The position numbers and the translations under genes are program-made. The notes under the pieces are model-generated. The model was not told the origin of the DNA and ran no database searches. It was given only the letters and a program-made list of their open reading frames with translations. A stretch of DNA of 38,130 nt, taken from assembly GCA_913063325.1 (NCBI GenBank), contig CAJXYE010000045.1, forward strand, positions 1 to 38,130. Direction: 5' to 3'. The stretch comes from an uncultured Colwellia sp. (GTDB taxonomy: Bacteria; Pseudomonadota; Gammaproteobacteria; Enterobacterales; Alteromonadaceae). Below are positions 1 to 7,975 of this stretch, in pieces (within the stretch, counting starts at the first letter, position 1; each line of letters begins with the position of its first letter).

Positions 1-62
1 TACAACGCTCTATACGTGGGTCAGAAACTGAATCAAAGTGGGTCAAAAAAGTCGCGCTCATG
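1..62. repeat. possible terminal repeat of an IS21-like element
   Basis: The octamer GTGGGTCA occurs twice in direct orientation, at 16-23 and 38-45. It is followed by GTCGCGCTCA ending at 60. Short tandem GTGGGTCA-type repeats inside a terminus that ends in CA are typical of IS21-family ends. No transposase is visible because the element would extend left, outside the window. An inverted pair, AAGTCGCG at 49-56 and CGCGACTT at 98-105, is also present. This is an inference from repeat style only. Confidence 0.3.
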
Positions 63-295
63 TTAATTATCCTCAATGCATTATATTGAGATCTGATCGC
101 GACTTAAGTTAAAAGTTCAATTTATAATGATCTTGCCGTGAGCCGATAGATAGATAATTGATAATTTAATGGTTAACTCGATGTTAAAATTTTGTAATGA
201 ACTACTTTAGCACCTTTACTGAAATTTTTATGGCTTTTACTTCTCAGTCTTGTTCATTGGCATTGATTTAATTATATTTTCTTTGGGCAATAAAA

Positions 296-320
296 AGGCC
301 TTTCTCAAAGAGAAAGGCCT
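296..320 (-). terminator. orphan rho-independent terminator, minus strand
   Basis: Perfect 10-bp arms AGGCCTTTCT (296-305) and AGAAAGGCCT (311-320) flank a 5-nt loop. The T-rich tail (TTTTTATTG) lies on the minus-strand side, so the hairpin would stop a transcript coming from the right. No minus-strand protein gene is visible between here and hemE, so its partner transcript is unknown. The rest of 1-874 shows nothing convincing except the weak ORF at 414-623. Confidence 0.5.
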
Positions 321-413
321 GAAATGCTCGCATTATGGTCTTGTTACCAAGCTTCTTATTATTAATTTCTAGCTACTATTTTTTATTATTATTAGTTTAA
401 GCTATATTTAATC

Positions 414-623
414 TTGTTTTTATTCTTATTGTTGTTATTGGTTTTCTTTAGCGCAGGCATTTTATACCAAAGCATTTTTGCCATCGCAACAACTTTAGTA
501 GAGCATAAACTCCACGAGTTTTTTCGTACTAAACTGGTCGAACAAGTCAATGACGCTAAGCTGTTGATTCAAAGTCTATTGATAAAAATCAAGTGTAAAT
601 CACCCTCTTTAAAAAAAAGTTAA
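414..623 (+). CDS. doubtful small hydrophobic ORF or gene remnant
   Basis: A 69-codon frame begins at a TTG codon with no visible ribosome binding site; the frame upstream is closed by a stop at 393-395 and holds no ATG. The first 25 residues are very hydrophobic (a Leu/Phe-rich membrane-like segment), followed by a charged tail ending in lysines. Codon use resembles neighbouring genes, so it could be the eroded end of a membrane protein or a real small membrane protein. I do not recognise a family. Confidence 0.25.
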   Translation: MFLFLLLLLVFFSAGILYQSIFAIATTLVEHKLHEFFRTKLVEQVNDAKLLIQSLLIKIKCKSPSLKKS

Positions 624-807
624 GTAAATGGAACTTTTACCTTGCACACTAAGTTTTTTGTTGGTTTCACTGTGGAATCTTTTATAGGGGTGTTGATTTA
701 GCGCATAGATCAAAAGGCTGGTCGATGGTAAACTTGGCAACATAAAATAGATTAACGAAGCATTTTTCAAATTGCTTTCGTTAAATCACTAAATTAAATG
801 AGTTATG

Positions 808-837
808 TTGACATTATTACGAAATAATACGTAATTT
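808..837 (+). promoter_or_regulatory. candidate hemE promoter
   Basis: A perfect -35 hexamer TTGACA lies at 808-813. The -10 region, about 17-18 bases on, is AT-rich (around 831-837) but a poor match to TATAAT. An inverted repeat ATTACG (816-821) / CGTAAT (830-835) lies between them and could be an operator. Confidence 0.3.
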
Positions 838-877
838 TTCTGAATGACTAAAAAGCATAAGCTAAGAGGAACTATTG

Positions 878-1945
878 GTGACAGAATTAAAAAATGATAC
901 CTATTTACGTGCGCTATTAAAGCAACCAGTAGATTACACGCCGGTATGGATGATGCGCCAAGCGGGTCGTTATTTACCTGAGTATCGTGAAGTACGTAAA
1001 AATGCTGGCGATTTTATGTCGGTATGTAGAGATGCTGATTTAGCCTGTGAAGTTACTATTCAACCTTTACGTCGCTTTCCGTTAGATGCTGCCATTTTGT
1101 TTAGTGATATTTTGACTATTCCTGATGCTATGGGCTTAGGTCTGTACTTTGAAACAGGTGAAGGTCCAAAATTTACTAACCCAATTACCTGTAAAGCTGA
1201 TGTTGAGAAAATTGGCATCCCTGATCCAGAAGATGAATTAGGTTATGTAATGAATGCCGTACGTACTATTCGTAAAGAGCTAAAAGGCGAAGTTCCATTA
1301 ATCGGTTTTTCTGGTAGCCCGTGGACATTAGCTACTTATATGATTGAAGGTGGTAGCTCTAAAGCTTTCACTAAGATCAAGAAAATGATGTTTTCTGAAC
1401 CACAAACCTTGCACTTATTACTTGATAAGCTAGCTGACTCGGTAATTAGTTACTTAAATGCTCAGATCGCTGCTGGTGCTCAATCGGTAATGGTATTTGA
1501 TACTTGGGGCGGCGTATTGTCCCCACGTGATTATAACGAGTTCTCATTACAATATATGGCGAAAATTGTTGACGGTTTAACCCGTCATAATGAAGGGCGT
1601 AAAGTACCGGTAACTTTATTCACTAAAAATGGTGGTATGTGGTTAGAGTCTATCGCAGCAACAGGTTGTGATGCTGTTGGTCTTGATTGGACTATCGATA
1701 TTGAAAACGCTAAAGCGCGTGTTGGCGATAAAGTAGCCCTACAAGGTAATATGGACCCATCAATGTTATATGCTCCATTACCTCGTATTGAACAAGAAGT
1801 TTCAAAAATTCTAGCAGGTTTTGGTGAAGGTGGTACCGGTCATGTATTTAACTTAGGTCATGGTATTCACCCTGATGTGAACCCTGAACACGCTGGTCAC
1901 TTTATTGAGTCAGTACATCGTTTAAGTAAGCCTTACCATAAGTAA
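878..1945 (+). CDS. hemE: uroporphyrinogen decarboxylase
   Basis: Decarboxylates the four acetate side chains of uroporphyrinogen III to give coproporphyrinogen III in cytoplasmic haem synthesis. The protein aligns end to end with the Escherichia coli enzyme: the N-terminal [11 protein letters not shown] substrate-binding segment, the [11 protein letters not shown] region, and the C-terminal FNLGHGI motif. I choose the GTG at 878 over the TTG at 875. It gives the family N-terminus (MTELKND in E. coli) and places the AGAGGA ribosome site (865-870) 7 bases upstream, rather than 4. Length of 355 residues is normal. It appears monocistronic: a strong terminator follows at 1999-2036. Confidence 0.98.
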   Translation: MTELKNDTYLRALLKQPVDYTPVWMMRQAGRYLPEYREVRKNAGDFMSVCRDADLACEVTIQPLRRFPLDAAILFSDILTIPDAMGLGLYFETGEGPKFTNPITCKADVEKIGIPDPEDELGYVMNAVRTIRKELKGEVPLIGFSGSPWTLATYMIEGGSSKAFTKIKKMMFSEPQTLHLLLDKLADSVISYLNAQIAAGAQSVMVFDTWGGVLSPRDYNEFSLQYMAKIVDGLTRHNEGRKVPVTLFTKNGGMWLESIAATGCDAVGLDWTIDIENAKARVGDKVALQGNMDPSMLYAPLPRIEQEVSKILAGFGEGGTGHVFNLGHGIHPDVNPEHAGHFIESVHRLSKPYHK

Positions 1946-1998
1946 GACTGAATAAAGGTGCGGTAGCCTTACAGCTACCAGCCTCTATCAAATTATAA

Positions 1999-2036
1999 AA
2001 CCGCCGATACCTAATTAAGGTCTCGGCGGTTTTTTT
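1999..2036 (+). terminator. rho-independent terminator of hemE
   Basis: AACCGCCGA (1999-2007) pairs with TCGGCGGTT (2023-2031), with inner ACCT/AGGT pairing extending the stem, followed by a T run to 2036. The remaining 2037-2256 shows no gene. Confidence 0.9.
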
Positions 2037-2256
2037 ATGGGCGATTATCGTTTTCTCTTTGTAAAAAGGAGTGTGCTGCTCGACTAATACAATCCCTCGC
2101 TGTTACATATTCATATTTTGTAACACTACTAAAAACTAAATTAAGAATATTTTCTCATTCGGTAATTATCTCTAATTATCAACCTGTTGAGTTAGTTTTT
2201 AGTCTTTAGTTAATCTGCATATCTACAATCTAAGCTAAAAAAGATCAAGGCTGTTC

Positions 2257-2288
2257 TTGTGTTGCGGTGTACTGGTGGTGTATAACAC
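2257..2288 (+). promoter_or_regulatory. candidate promoter and operator of the gntR-ABC operon
   Basis: TTGTGT (2257-2262) and TATAAC (2281-2286), separated by 18 bases, form a plausible sigma70 promoter 33 bases upstream of the regulator's start codon. An inverted repeat GTGTT (2259-2263) / AACAC (2284-2288) spans the promoter. Such symmetry is expected for an autoregulatory operator of a YtrA-type GntR protein; this role is inferred. Confidence 0.4.
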
Positions 2289-2321
2289 TACTATCTTCTT
2301 GGTATTATTTAAGGAAAGGGC

Positions 2322-2693
2322 ATGACACCTCAATGGGATCCAGATAAACCGATATACTTACAACTGTATCAACAAGTCGTCACACGCATATTAGATGGCT
2401 ATATAAAAGAAGGGGAAGCATTACCTTCAGTAAGGAAAGTGGCTGCTGAATATCAGCTTAATCCAATTACAATTTCAAAGGCATATCAGATGTTACAAGA
2501 TGAACAAATAGTAGAAAAGCAACGTGGTAAAGGTTTATTTGTTATGCCTGGCGCACAAGAGCTAATGCTAGATAGAGAGCGAGAAAGCTTCTTATCTCAT
2601 CAGTGGCCTGAAATTTTGACGCAAATTTCACGATTAAAACTGTCAGCAGAGCAGTTGTTGTCAGCTAATGTGAATAACCCAGTGGAGGGCTAA
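2322..2693 (+). CDS. GntR-family transcriptional regulator, YtrA subfamily
   Basis: A 123-residue DNA-binding regulator. Residues about 8-75 form the GntR winged helix-turn-helix (IYLQLYQQV start, LPSVRKVAAEYQLNPITISKAY recognition region, then the wing ending in RGKGLFV). The short C-terminal helix pair, with no large ligand-binding domain, marks the YtrA subfamily, which usually represses an adjacent ABC transporter operon. The ATG at 2322 follows an AAGGAAAGG ribosome site. The ABC ATPase starts 2 bases after its stop codon, so the two are probably translationally coupled. The inducer is unknown; in other bacteria such operons often respond to envelope stress or cationic antimicrobials. 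Confidence 0.92.
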   Translation: MTPQWDPDKPIYLQLYQQVVTRILDGYIKEGEALPSVRKVAAEYQLNPITISKAYQMLQDEQIVEKQRGKGLFVMPGAQELMLDRERESFLSHQWPEILTQISRLKLSAEQLLSANVNNPVEG

Positions 2694-2695
2694 CG

Positions 2696-3553
2696 ATGAG
2701 CTCACTTATTTCAGTTTCAGGTTTAAGTAAATCATATGGTAGTAAAAAAGTGCTATCAGGGGTTAACTTATCACTTAACGCAGGACAAATTGTTGGTTTG
2801 GTTGGTCCTAACGGTGCAGGCAAGACTACCTGCTTACAAGCAATTTTAGGTCTAACTGATTTTGATGGTGATATCAGTGTATTAGGTCATCACCCAAGAA
2901 AAGACCGCGTTAAAATGCTTAATGATGTTGCTTATATTTCTGATGTTGCCATTTTACCGAAGTGGTTAAAAGTATCGCAAGCATTGAGCTACATGAAAGA
3001 TATTCATCCCAATTTTGATATCGAAAAAGCGCAAGAGTTTTTAGCGAAAACTAACATTGAAGCTAACGATAAAGTTAAAGCCTTATCAAAAGGTATGGTG
3101 GCACAATTACACTTAGCACTTATTTTAGCCATTGATGCCAAAGTATTGATACTTGATGAACCGACTTTAGGTTTAGATATTTTGACTCGTCGTCAATTTT
3201 ATAGTCACTTACTTGAAGACTTTTATAATGAAGAAAAGTGCATTGTTGTGACAACCCACCAAATTGAAGAGATTGAGCATATCTTAACGGATGTTGCCTT
3301 TATTCAGCAGGGTAAAATTGTACTGGCGCAAAGTACAGATGATATAAAAGAGCGCTTTAATCTAGTCGCTGTAAGCAATGAACAAGTACCACAAGCGGAC
3401 GAGCTGCAACCGTTATTTAAAAATAGCATGATGGGATTAACGACAATGTTATTTGATAATCAAGATAAAGAAATGTTGCAGAGTTTGGGTAAAGTGACTG
3501 TACCTAGCTTAGCTGACGTATTTGTTGGAATAATGAATAAGGAGACTTGCTAA
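2696..3553 (+). CDS. ABC transporter ATP-binding protein (YtrB-like)
   Basis: The 285-residue cytoplasmic ATPase of an ABC-2 type transporter. Walker A is GPNGAGKT at residues 37-44; the signature is LSKGM, a variant of LSGGQ common in this exporter class; Walker B is VLILDEPTLGLD; the H-loop histidine lies in TTHQIEEIE. The C-terminal ~70 residues follow the nucleotide-binding domain and resemble the accessory tail seen in YtrB/CcmA-like exporters. It lies between the GntR regulator and the permease, whose ATG overlaps its stop codon (TAATG). Substrate unknown. Confidence 0.93.
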   Translation: MSSLISVSGLSKSYGSKKVLSGVNLSLNAGQIVGLVGPNGAGKTTCLQAILGLTDFDGDISVLGHHPRKDRVKMLNDVAYISDVAILPKWLKVSQALSYMKDIHPNFDIEKAQEFLAKTNIEANDKVKALSKGMVAQLHLALILAIDAKVLILDEPTLGLDILTRRQFYSHLLEDFYNEEKCIVVTTHQIEEIEHILTDVAFIQQGKIVLAQSTDDIKERFNLVAVSNEQVPQADELQPLFKNSMMGLTTMLFDNQDKEMLQSLGKVTVPSLADVFVGIMNKETC

Positions 3554-4479
3554 TGAACACTTCGATAATGAAAGCTTCAATTAGAAAAGAGTTATGGGAA
3601 TTTAACGGCATGCTTAAGTGGGTACCTATCACCCTTGCAGGTGTTTTTATCTTCATTCCGTTGCTTACTCTTATTTTAAACGGTATTGATACGCAAGCCG
3701 TTTTGGCAGAGCTTAAAGGCATCGTGGCAGAGGTTGAAAAGCTTACAGAGATGCAGCAATCTGATCGTATGAGTGAGGTGTTTTTTGTTTCTGCTATTGC
3801 ACTTTTTACTCCTTTTATTGCAATAGGTTTCATCGTGCAAGTCTATTATTTTGTCACCTGTTTATTTGATGAAAGACGTGATCAATCGGTTATGTTTTGG
3901 CGTTCGTTACCTGTGTCGGATGAGATGACTATTGCGAGTAAACTATTGACGGGTGCAATTGTTATTCCGGTGATATTTTTGGCGGCAGCGACTTTATTAA
4001 TGGCATTTATATTAATACTGACCATTATTGCTTGTGGCGTGTTATCCGTTGGTTTTGATGTTTCATTATGGGGCATGCTTGCTGGCGCGAATATCATTAG
4101 TGGAATTGGCTATATTTGGTTAACGCTTGTTCCTATTGCTATTTGGTTGTTGCCTTTATACAGTTGGTTAATGTTAGCTTCTATTTATGCTAATAAAGCA
4201 CCATTCTTATGGGCTGTTTTACCTATCGTTGCTTTATTGGTTATTGAGGCCATAGTCGTGCACTATTTACACCTATCACAACCCTTCTTTGGTCATTTCT
4301 TGGTGGATTATTTCTCAATAACTCCAGATCATCTTGCTGAAGTATCTATGGAGCAAGAAAAGTCGCGATCAGCAGCATTGTTGATGATAATTTCTCAAAT
4401 TGATTACCGAACAGTATTAGTTTCTGTCGGACTGTTATTTACCACTTATTGGTTTAGAGTGAATAAGCAAGAGTCGTAA
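3553..4479 (+). CDS. ABC-2 type transporter permease
   Basis: An integral membrane partner of the preceding ATPase, 308 residues, with about six hydrophobic segments: near residues 21-42, 78-101, 130-160, 172-195, 203-240 and 285-303. A soluble loop lies between the first two, as in YtrC/ABC-2 permeases. I start at the ATG at 3553, which overlaps the ATPase stop (TAATG) and lies 7 bases after AAGGAGA (3539-3545); the longer reading from TTG 3547 has no comparable ribosome site. The three genes form one operon ended by the terminator at 4509-4550. Substrate cannot be told from sequence. Confidence 0.88.
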   Translation: MNTSIMKASIRKELWEFNGMLKWVPITLAGVFIFIPLLTLILNGIDTQAVLAELKGIVAEVEKLTEMQQSDRMSEVFFVSAIALFTPFIAIGFIVQVYYFVTCLFDERRDQSVMFWRSLPVSDEMTIASKLLTGAIVIPVIFLAAATLLMAFILILTIIACGVLSVGFDVSLWGMLAGANIISGIGYIWLTLVPIAIWLLPLYSWLMLASIYANKAPFLWAVLPIVALLVIEAIVVHYLHLSQPFFGHFLVDYFSITPDHLAEVSMEQEKSRSAALLMIISQIDYRTVLVSVGLLFTTYWFRVNKQES

Positions 4480-4508
4480 TGCTAGGTTGCTAGTTGAATA
4501 GTAATAAT

Positions 4509-4550
4509 AAAATGCCAATATACTCGTCACCATGTATGTTGGCATTTTTT
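4509..4550. terminator. bidirectional terminator between ABC operon and diguanylate cyclase gene
   Basis: AAAATGCCAA (4509-4518) pairs with TTGGCATTTT (4539-4548), with a T run on the plus side and an A run that becomes T on the minus side. It separates two convergent transcription units. The stop codon of the minus-strand cyclase gene (4549-4551) lies in the tail of the hairpin. Confidence 0.8.
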
Positions 4551-5832
4551 ATAAGTAAGATACTTTATTTCTGCCAGAATTTTTGGCTTGATATAAGGCT
4601 TTATCAGCACGAGAAAATAAGGAGTCAAACGCTTCATCGGTAGCATGAAAGCTTGAAACACCGATACTGACAGATAATGTTATCTCTCCTTGCCACTCTC
4701 CAATTATACGTAACTCGGCTTGTTTTATTCTAATACGTTCGGCAAGTGCCATCGCTGACACTGCAGATGTTTCAGGTAAAAGGATAGAAAACTCTTCACC
4801 ACCTATGCGCGCCAGAATATCTGTTTGTCTTAAGCTCGTTTGAAGCTGTTTTGAAACGGCAACTAATACTTTATCTCCTGCAGGATGACCATATTTATCA
4901 TTAATACTTTTGAAATGGTCAATATCAATTGAAATAAGTGCCATAGACAATTTGTAACGTTGGGCTCTGATAAACTCTTTATCGGCTTGCTCGGTAAAAT
5001 AACGACGGTTGAATAGTTCGGTCAGGGGGTCAACTGTTGCGAGTTTTTTGAACTCTTCTTTTAGTTGAAATAACTCAGTAACATCGGTTGAAAAGCCAAT
5101 GAGCGCGGAGCGCTTGTCTGGAGACAAAAAGGGTATTTTTGTACTGATATAATGATGAACATTACCTTGTTCATCAGTGGCTGTTTCTTCAATAATTTGT
5201 CTTTCTTGTGTCTTAAAAACCACACTGTCAGATTGATAAAAATGATCGGCCATTTCTTTGGGTAAAACCTCGGTATCTTTTTTACCAATAATGTTCTCTG
5301 CTTTATTACCAAAGAGCTCAGCAACTTGACTATTGACATAAAGGAAGGTTCGATCACAATCTTTCATATAAACGTGGGCATTTATATTATTTAAAATGGT
5401 ATCAAGCAAATGTTTTTGTTCTGATACTTGTGCTTGTAGTATTTTTTCTGCGGTAATATCAGTGGATATACCACACATACCAGTAATATTGCCTTGTTCA
5501 TCAAAAAGTGGTTTTTTTACTGACCTGTAAGTACGAGTTTCATTAAGCACTTTAATATAATTAGTTTCTTCACTTTCTACGCGGATCCCTAGCGTCATCA
5601 CTTTTTGGTCATTTTTTTGTAGTTGAACAGAGAGTTTCAAATCAAAGAAAACGTCATCACTTTGTCCGACCACTTCATGCAATTTTTTGTCAAATAAGTC
5701 TAAAACAGCTTGGTTAGCATAGGTGTATTTACCCGATAAATCTTTGGTAAAGATGAAGGAGTCAATACTATCCAACACTTGATTTTTTATATTGTCAAAG
5801 GCGGTATCTGTATTTTTTTTGGGGGGGCTCAA
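4549..5832 (-). CDS. PAS-PAS-GGDEF diguanylate cyclase
   Basis: Predicted to make the second messenger cyclic di-GMP from two GTP. Two PAS sensor domains (about residues 12-130 and 138-258) precede a GGDEF domain (about 265-427). The active-site motif is GGEEF at 344-348, a fully competent variant, and the inhibitory I-site RxxD (RQTD, 335-338) lies exactly five residues upstream, so product feedback is expected. No transmembrane segment is seen; the protein should be cytoplasmic. The start is weak: only TTG at 5830-5832 (or ATT just before) is available after an upstream stop, and the first in-frame ATG lies inside the first PAS domain. A C7A8 tract (coding sense) covers codons 2-7. An imperfect inverted repeat (5863-5875 / 5896-5904) lies upstream. 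The PAS ligand is unknown. Confidence 0.93.
   Translation of the reverse strand: MSPPKKNTDTAFDNIKNQVLDSIDSFIFTKDLSGKYTYANQAVLDLFDKKLHEVVGQSDDVFFDLKLSVQLQKNDQKVMTLGIRVESEETNYIKVLNETRTYRSVKKPLFDEQGNITGMCGISTDITAEKILQAQVSEQKHLLDTILNNINAHVYMKDCDRTFLYVNSQVAELFGNKAENIIGKKDTEVLPKEMADHFYQSDSVVFKTQERQIIEETATDEQGNVHHYISTKIPFLSPDKRSALIGFSTDVTELFQLKEEFKKLATVDPLTELFNRRYFTEQADKEFIRAQRYKLSMALISIDIDHFKSINDKYGHPAGDKVLVAVSKQLQTSLRQTDILARIGGEEFSILLPETSAVSAMALAERIRIKQAELRIIGEWQGEITLSVSIGVSSFHATDEAFDSLFSRADKALYQAKNSGRNKVSYL
5813..5827. repeat. T8G7 homopolymer tract at the 5' end of the diguanylate cyclase gene
   Basis: Eight T at 5813-5820 are followed by seven G at 5821-5827 (read as C7A8 in the gene). The tract begins about one codon after the TTG start. 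Such double homopolymers are prone to slippage, and any one-base change would put the rest of the gene out of frame from this start. Confidence 0.7.
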
Positions 5833-6066
5833 AATAGTCGCCTAAGCTGGGGGGATCAATATATCGGTAAGTTACATATTAGCACATATAGATAAGTAAC
5901 CGATAAAATCATCCGGGATAAATAGGCAATGTGTGAAGGTTAAATGAGGTTGGTTTTCTAAGTTGTTATCTCGTTGATAGGCTAAACTTATACATAAATT
6001 TTGATTTATAGAACTAATTTAAGATGCTATGACGGATTTTTCTGATAAAAAATAATGTCGAGGCAA

Positions 6067-6093
6067 TAAAAAAGGTACTTAAAAAGTACCTTT
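6067..6093 (-). terminator. terminator of metJ
   Basis: AAAGGTACTT (6071-6080) and AAGTACCTTT (6084-6093) form a perfect 10-bp stem with a 3-nt loop. On the minus strand the stem is followed by TTTTTTATTG, as expected for a terminator 30 bases after the metJ stop. The region 5833-6066 upstream of the cyclase gene holds no other gene. Confidence 0.85.
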
Positions 6094-6122
6094 ATTAGGT
6101 GTGCTTAATTGATTATCTAAAG

Positions 6123-6452
6123 TTACTCATCATCAACTTCATAAGCACTAAAGTCGGTGATACCTTTAGATTCGAGTAAACGCCTGACACTGGCTGGTAG
6201 TTTTTCATTATTATCTTTTGCCAAGTCTTCGTCGTCAGGCAGAGGCTGCCCACTAAAGGCATGTAAAAATGCTTCACATAACAATTCACTATTCGTTGCA
6301 TGGCGAAGGTTGTTTACTTGACGTCTAGTTCGTTCATCGGTTAACACTTTTAAAACACGCAAAGGAATAGAAACAGTGATTTTCTTTACCTGTTCGCTTT
6401 TTTTACCGTGTTCAGCATAGGGATTTATGTACTCGTCATTCCACTGAGCCAT
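6123..6452 (-). CDS. metJ: methionine repressor MetJ
   Basis: A ribbon-helix-helix repressor that binds tandem 8-bp Met boxes with S-adenosylmethionine as corepressor and shuts down methionine genes. The 109 residues match the E. coli protein closely over the first 75: [20 protein letters not shown] contains the DNA-contacting beta strand, and [20 protein letters not shown] the helices. Only the C-terminal ~30 residues diverge. The ATG follows AGAGGAA. It is divergent from metB with Met boxes between them, so both its own gene and metBL are likely repressed by it. A terminator follows at 6067-6093. Confidence 0.98.
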   Translation of the reverse strand: MAQWNDEYINPYAEHGKKSEQVKKITVSIPLRVLKVLTDERTRRQVNNLRHATNSELLCEAFLHAFSGQPLPDDEDLAKDNNEKLPASVRRLLESKGITDFSAYEVDDE

Positions 6453-6576
6453 GGATATTCCTCTGTATTATTAAGATAGCAAACGGCACAATTATTGAAG
6501 TGTTCAATCCGTTTAGCATAACGTATTCTAATTTGTAATAGTGTAGATTTTACCTGTTGCATAAACCCAGTCAAGT

Positions 6577-6592
6577 AGAAGTTTAGATGTCT
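6577..6592. promoter_or_regulatory. MetJ operator, two tandem Met boxes (metJ side)
   Basis: Two adjacent 8-mers, AGAAGTTT (6577-6584) and AGATGTCT (6585-6592), match the consensus AGACGTCT at 6/8 and 7/8 positions. MetJ needs at least two adjacent boxes to bind cooperatively. This pair lies nearer metJ and could serve autoregulation. Confidence 0.7.
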
Positions 6593-6624
6593 AAAAATAC
6601 TTGACCCTAATAATGAAAGTGTTT

Positions 6625-6656
6625 AGAGTTATAGACGTCCAAACATCTAAACGTAA
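6625..6656. promoter_or_regulatory. MetJ operator, up to four tandem Met boxes (metB side)
   Basis: Four consecutive 8-mers, AGAGTTAT, AGACGTCC, AAACATCT and AAACGTAA, match AGACGTCT at 5, 7, 6 and 5 of 8 positions. The strongest are at 6633-6648. A possible metB promoter (TTGACC 6601-6606, TAGAGT 6624-6629, 17-bp spacing) abuts and slightly overlaps the array, consistent with repression of metBL. Confidence 0.8.
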
Positions 6657-6742
6657 AGTTTGCTATTTATTGATACCTTTGTTGATAAATGGGGCAAAAA
6701 ATAATAACGTTTATGTGCTAAATAATTAACGGAGAGAACTAA

Positions 6743-7909
6743 ATGTCGACTGCAAAAATAAGTAATATTACTACTTCAGCAGTAAGAGCTGGTATTAATA
6801 CCGACGAACATCATGGCGCTGTGGTTGCTCCGATCCATTTATCTAGTACCTATTCATTAAAAGGTTTTAATGATAAACGTCAATTTGATTATTCTCGTAC
6901 AGGTAACCCAACACGAGCAACTTTTGCTGAAGCGATTGCTGGATTAGAGCAAGGAAGTGTTGGCATTGTAACCAGTACCGGTATGGCAGCAGTGCATTTG
7001 ATCTGTCAGCTATTATCTACTGAAGATACCGTAGTGATTCCCCATGATTGTTATGGTGGTAGCTTTAGATTATTCACCCATTTAGCTAAACGTGGCCAAT
7101 TTAAGTTAATTGTTGTTGATCAAAATAATGAGCAAGCACTGACTAAGGCATTGGCAAGTAAACCTAAGTTAGTATTACTAGAAAGCCCAAGTAACCCATT
7201 ATTACGTTTAGTCGATATTGAAGACGTTACCAAAGCCTGTCATGCGGTAGGTGCACTAGTTGCTGTAGATAATACCTTTTTATCGCCAGCGCTGCAGCAA
7301 CCGCTAACGTTAGGCGCTGATATTGTTTTCCATTCAACCACTAAATATATTAATGGTCATAGTGATGTTGTCGGCGGTGTTTTAGTGACTAAAACTCAAG
7401 AATTAGGTGAGAAATTAGCATGGTGGGCAAACTGCATCGGTATTACCGGCAGTGCATTTGATAGCTTCCTAGCTTTACGCGGCTTAAAGACCTTACCTGT
7501 ACGAATGAAACAACATCAAGAAAATGCGTTACAAGTAGCCGAGTTTCTAAAAGATCACGATGCAATTGATGTAGTGTACTTTCCAGGCTTTATTGATCAT
7601 CCAGGACACGAAATAGCTAAAAAACAGCAAGCTGGTTTTGGTGCTATGTTAAGTTTCGAAATTAAAGGTGGCGTTGAAGCCGTTAAAAGATTATTTGATA
7701 ACCTTGAGTTATTTACTTTAGCGCAATCACTCGGTGGTGTTGAGAGTCTTATCAGCCACCCTTCAACAATGACGCATGCAGGTATGGAAATAGCTGATCA
7801 ATTAGAGGCAGGCATTACCCAGTCTTTAATTCGTATATCTGTAGGTATTGAAGATATTGACGATATATTGGCTGATTTAGCGCACGGGTTAACCCAAAGC
7901 CAGCTGTAA
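6743..7909 (+). CDS. metB: cystathionine gamma-synthase
   Basis: A PLP enzyme that joins an activated homoserine (O-succinylhomoserine in most gammaproteobacteria) with cysteine to give cystathionine, the first committed transsulfuration step to methionine. The 388 residues match the E. coli enzyme's length. The PLP lysine is predicted at K201 in HSTTKYINGHSD; the YSRTGNPTR segment near residue 50 and the C-terminal SLGGVESLISHPSTMTH loop are typical of the Cys/Met metabolism PLP family. The ATG follows ACGGAGAG. It lies upstream of metL (66-bp gap), and Met boxes precede it. Confidence 0.96.
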   Translation: MSTAKISNITTSAVRAGINTDEHHGAVVAPIHLSSTYSLKGFNDKRQFDYSRTGNPTRATFAEAIAGLEQGSVGIVTSTGMAAVHLICQLLSTEDTVVIPHDCYGGSFRLFTHLAKRGQFKLIVVDQNNEQALTKALASKPKLVLLESPSNPLLRLVDIEDVTKACHAVGALVAVDNTFLSPALQQPLTLGADIVFHSTTKYINGHSDVVGGVLVTKTQELGEKLAWWANCIGITGSAFDSFLALRGLKTLPVRMKQHQENALQVAEFLKDHDAIDVVYFPGFIDHPGHEIAKKQQAGFGAMLSFEIKGGVEAVKRLFDNLELFTLAQSLGGVESLISHPSTMTHAGMEIADQLEAGITQSLIRISVGIEDIDDILADLAHGLTQSQL

Positions 7910-7975
7910 TTAAAGGTTACAGTAAGAAATAAATAGACAGTTGTGCGAATAATAAGCAGTTGAGCAGGCAGAGAT

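Noticed and set aside
875..877. TTG start for hemE
   Set aside because: It is only 4 bases from the ribosome site and adds a residue not present in the family; GTG 878 fits both spacing and alignment.
3504..3833. Minus-strand 109-codon frame over the ABC ATPase/permease junction
   Set aside because: It is antisense to two well-supported coupled genes and its composition is that of a shadow frame.
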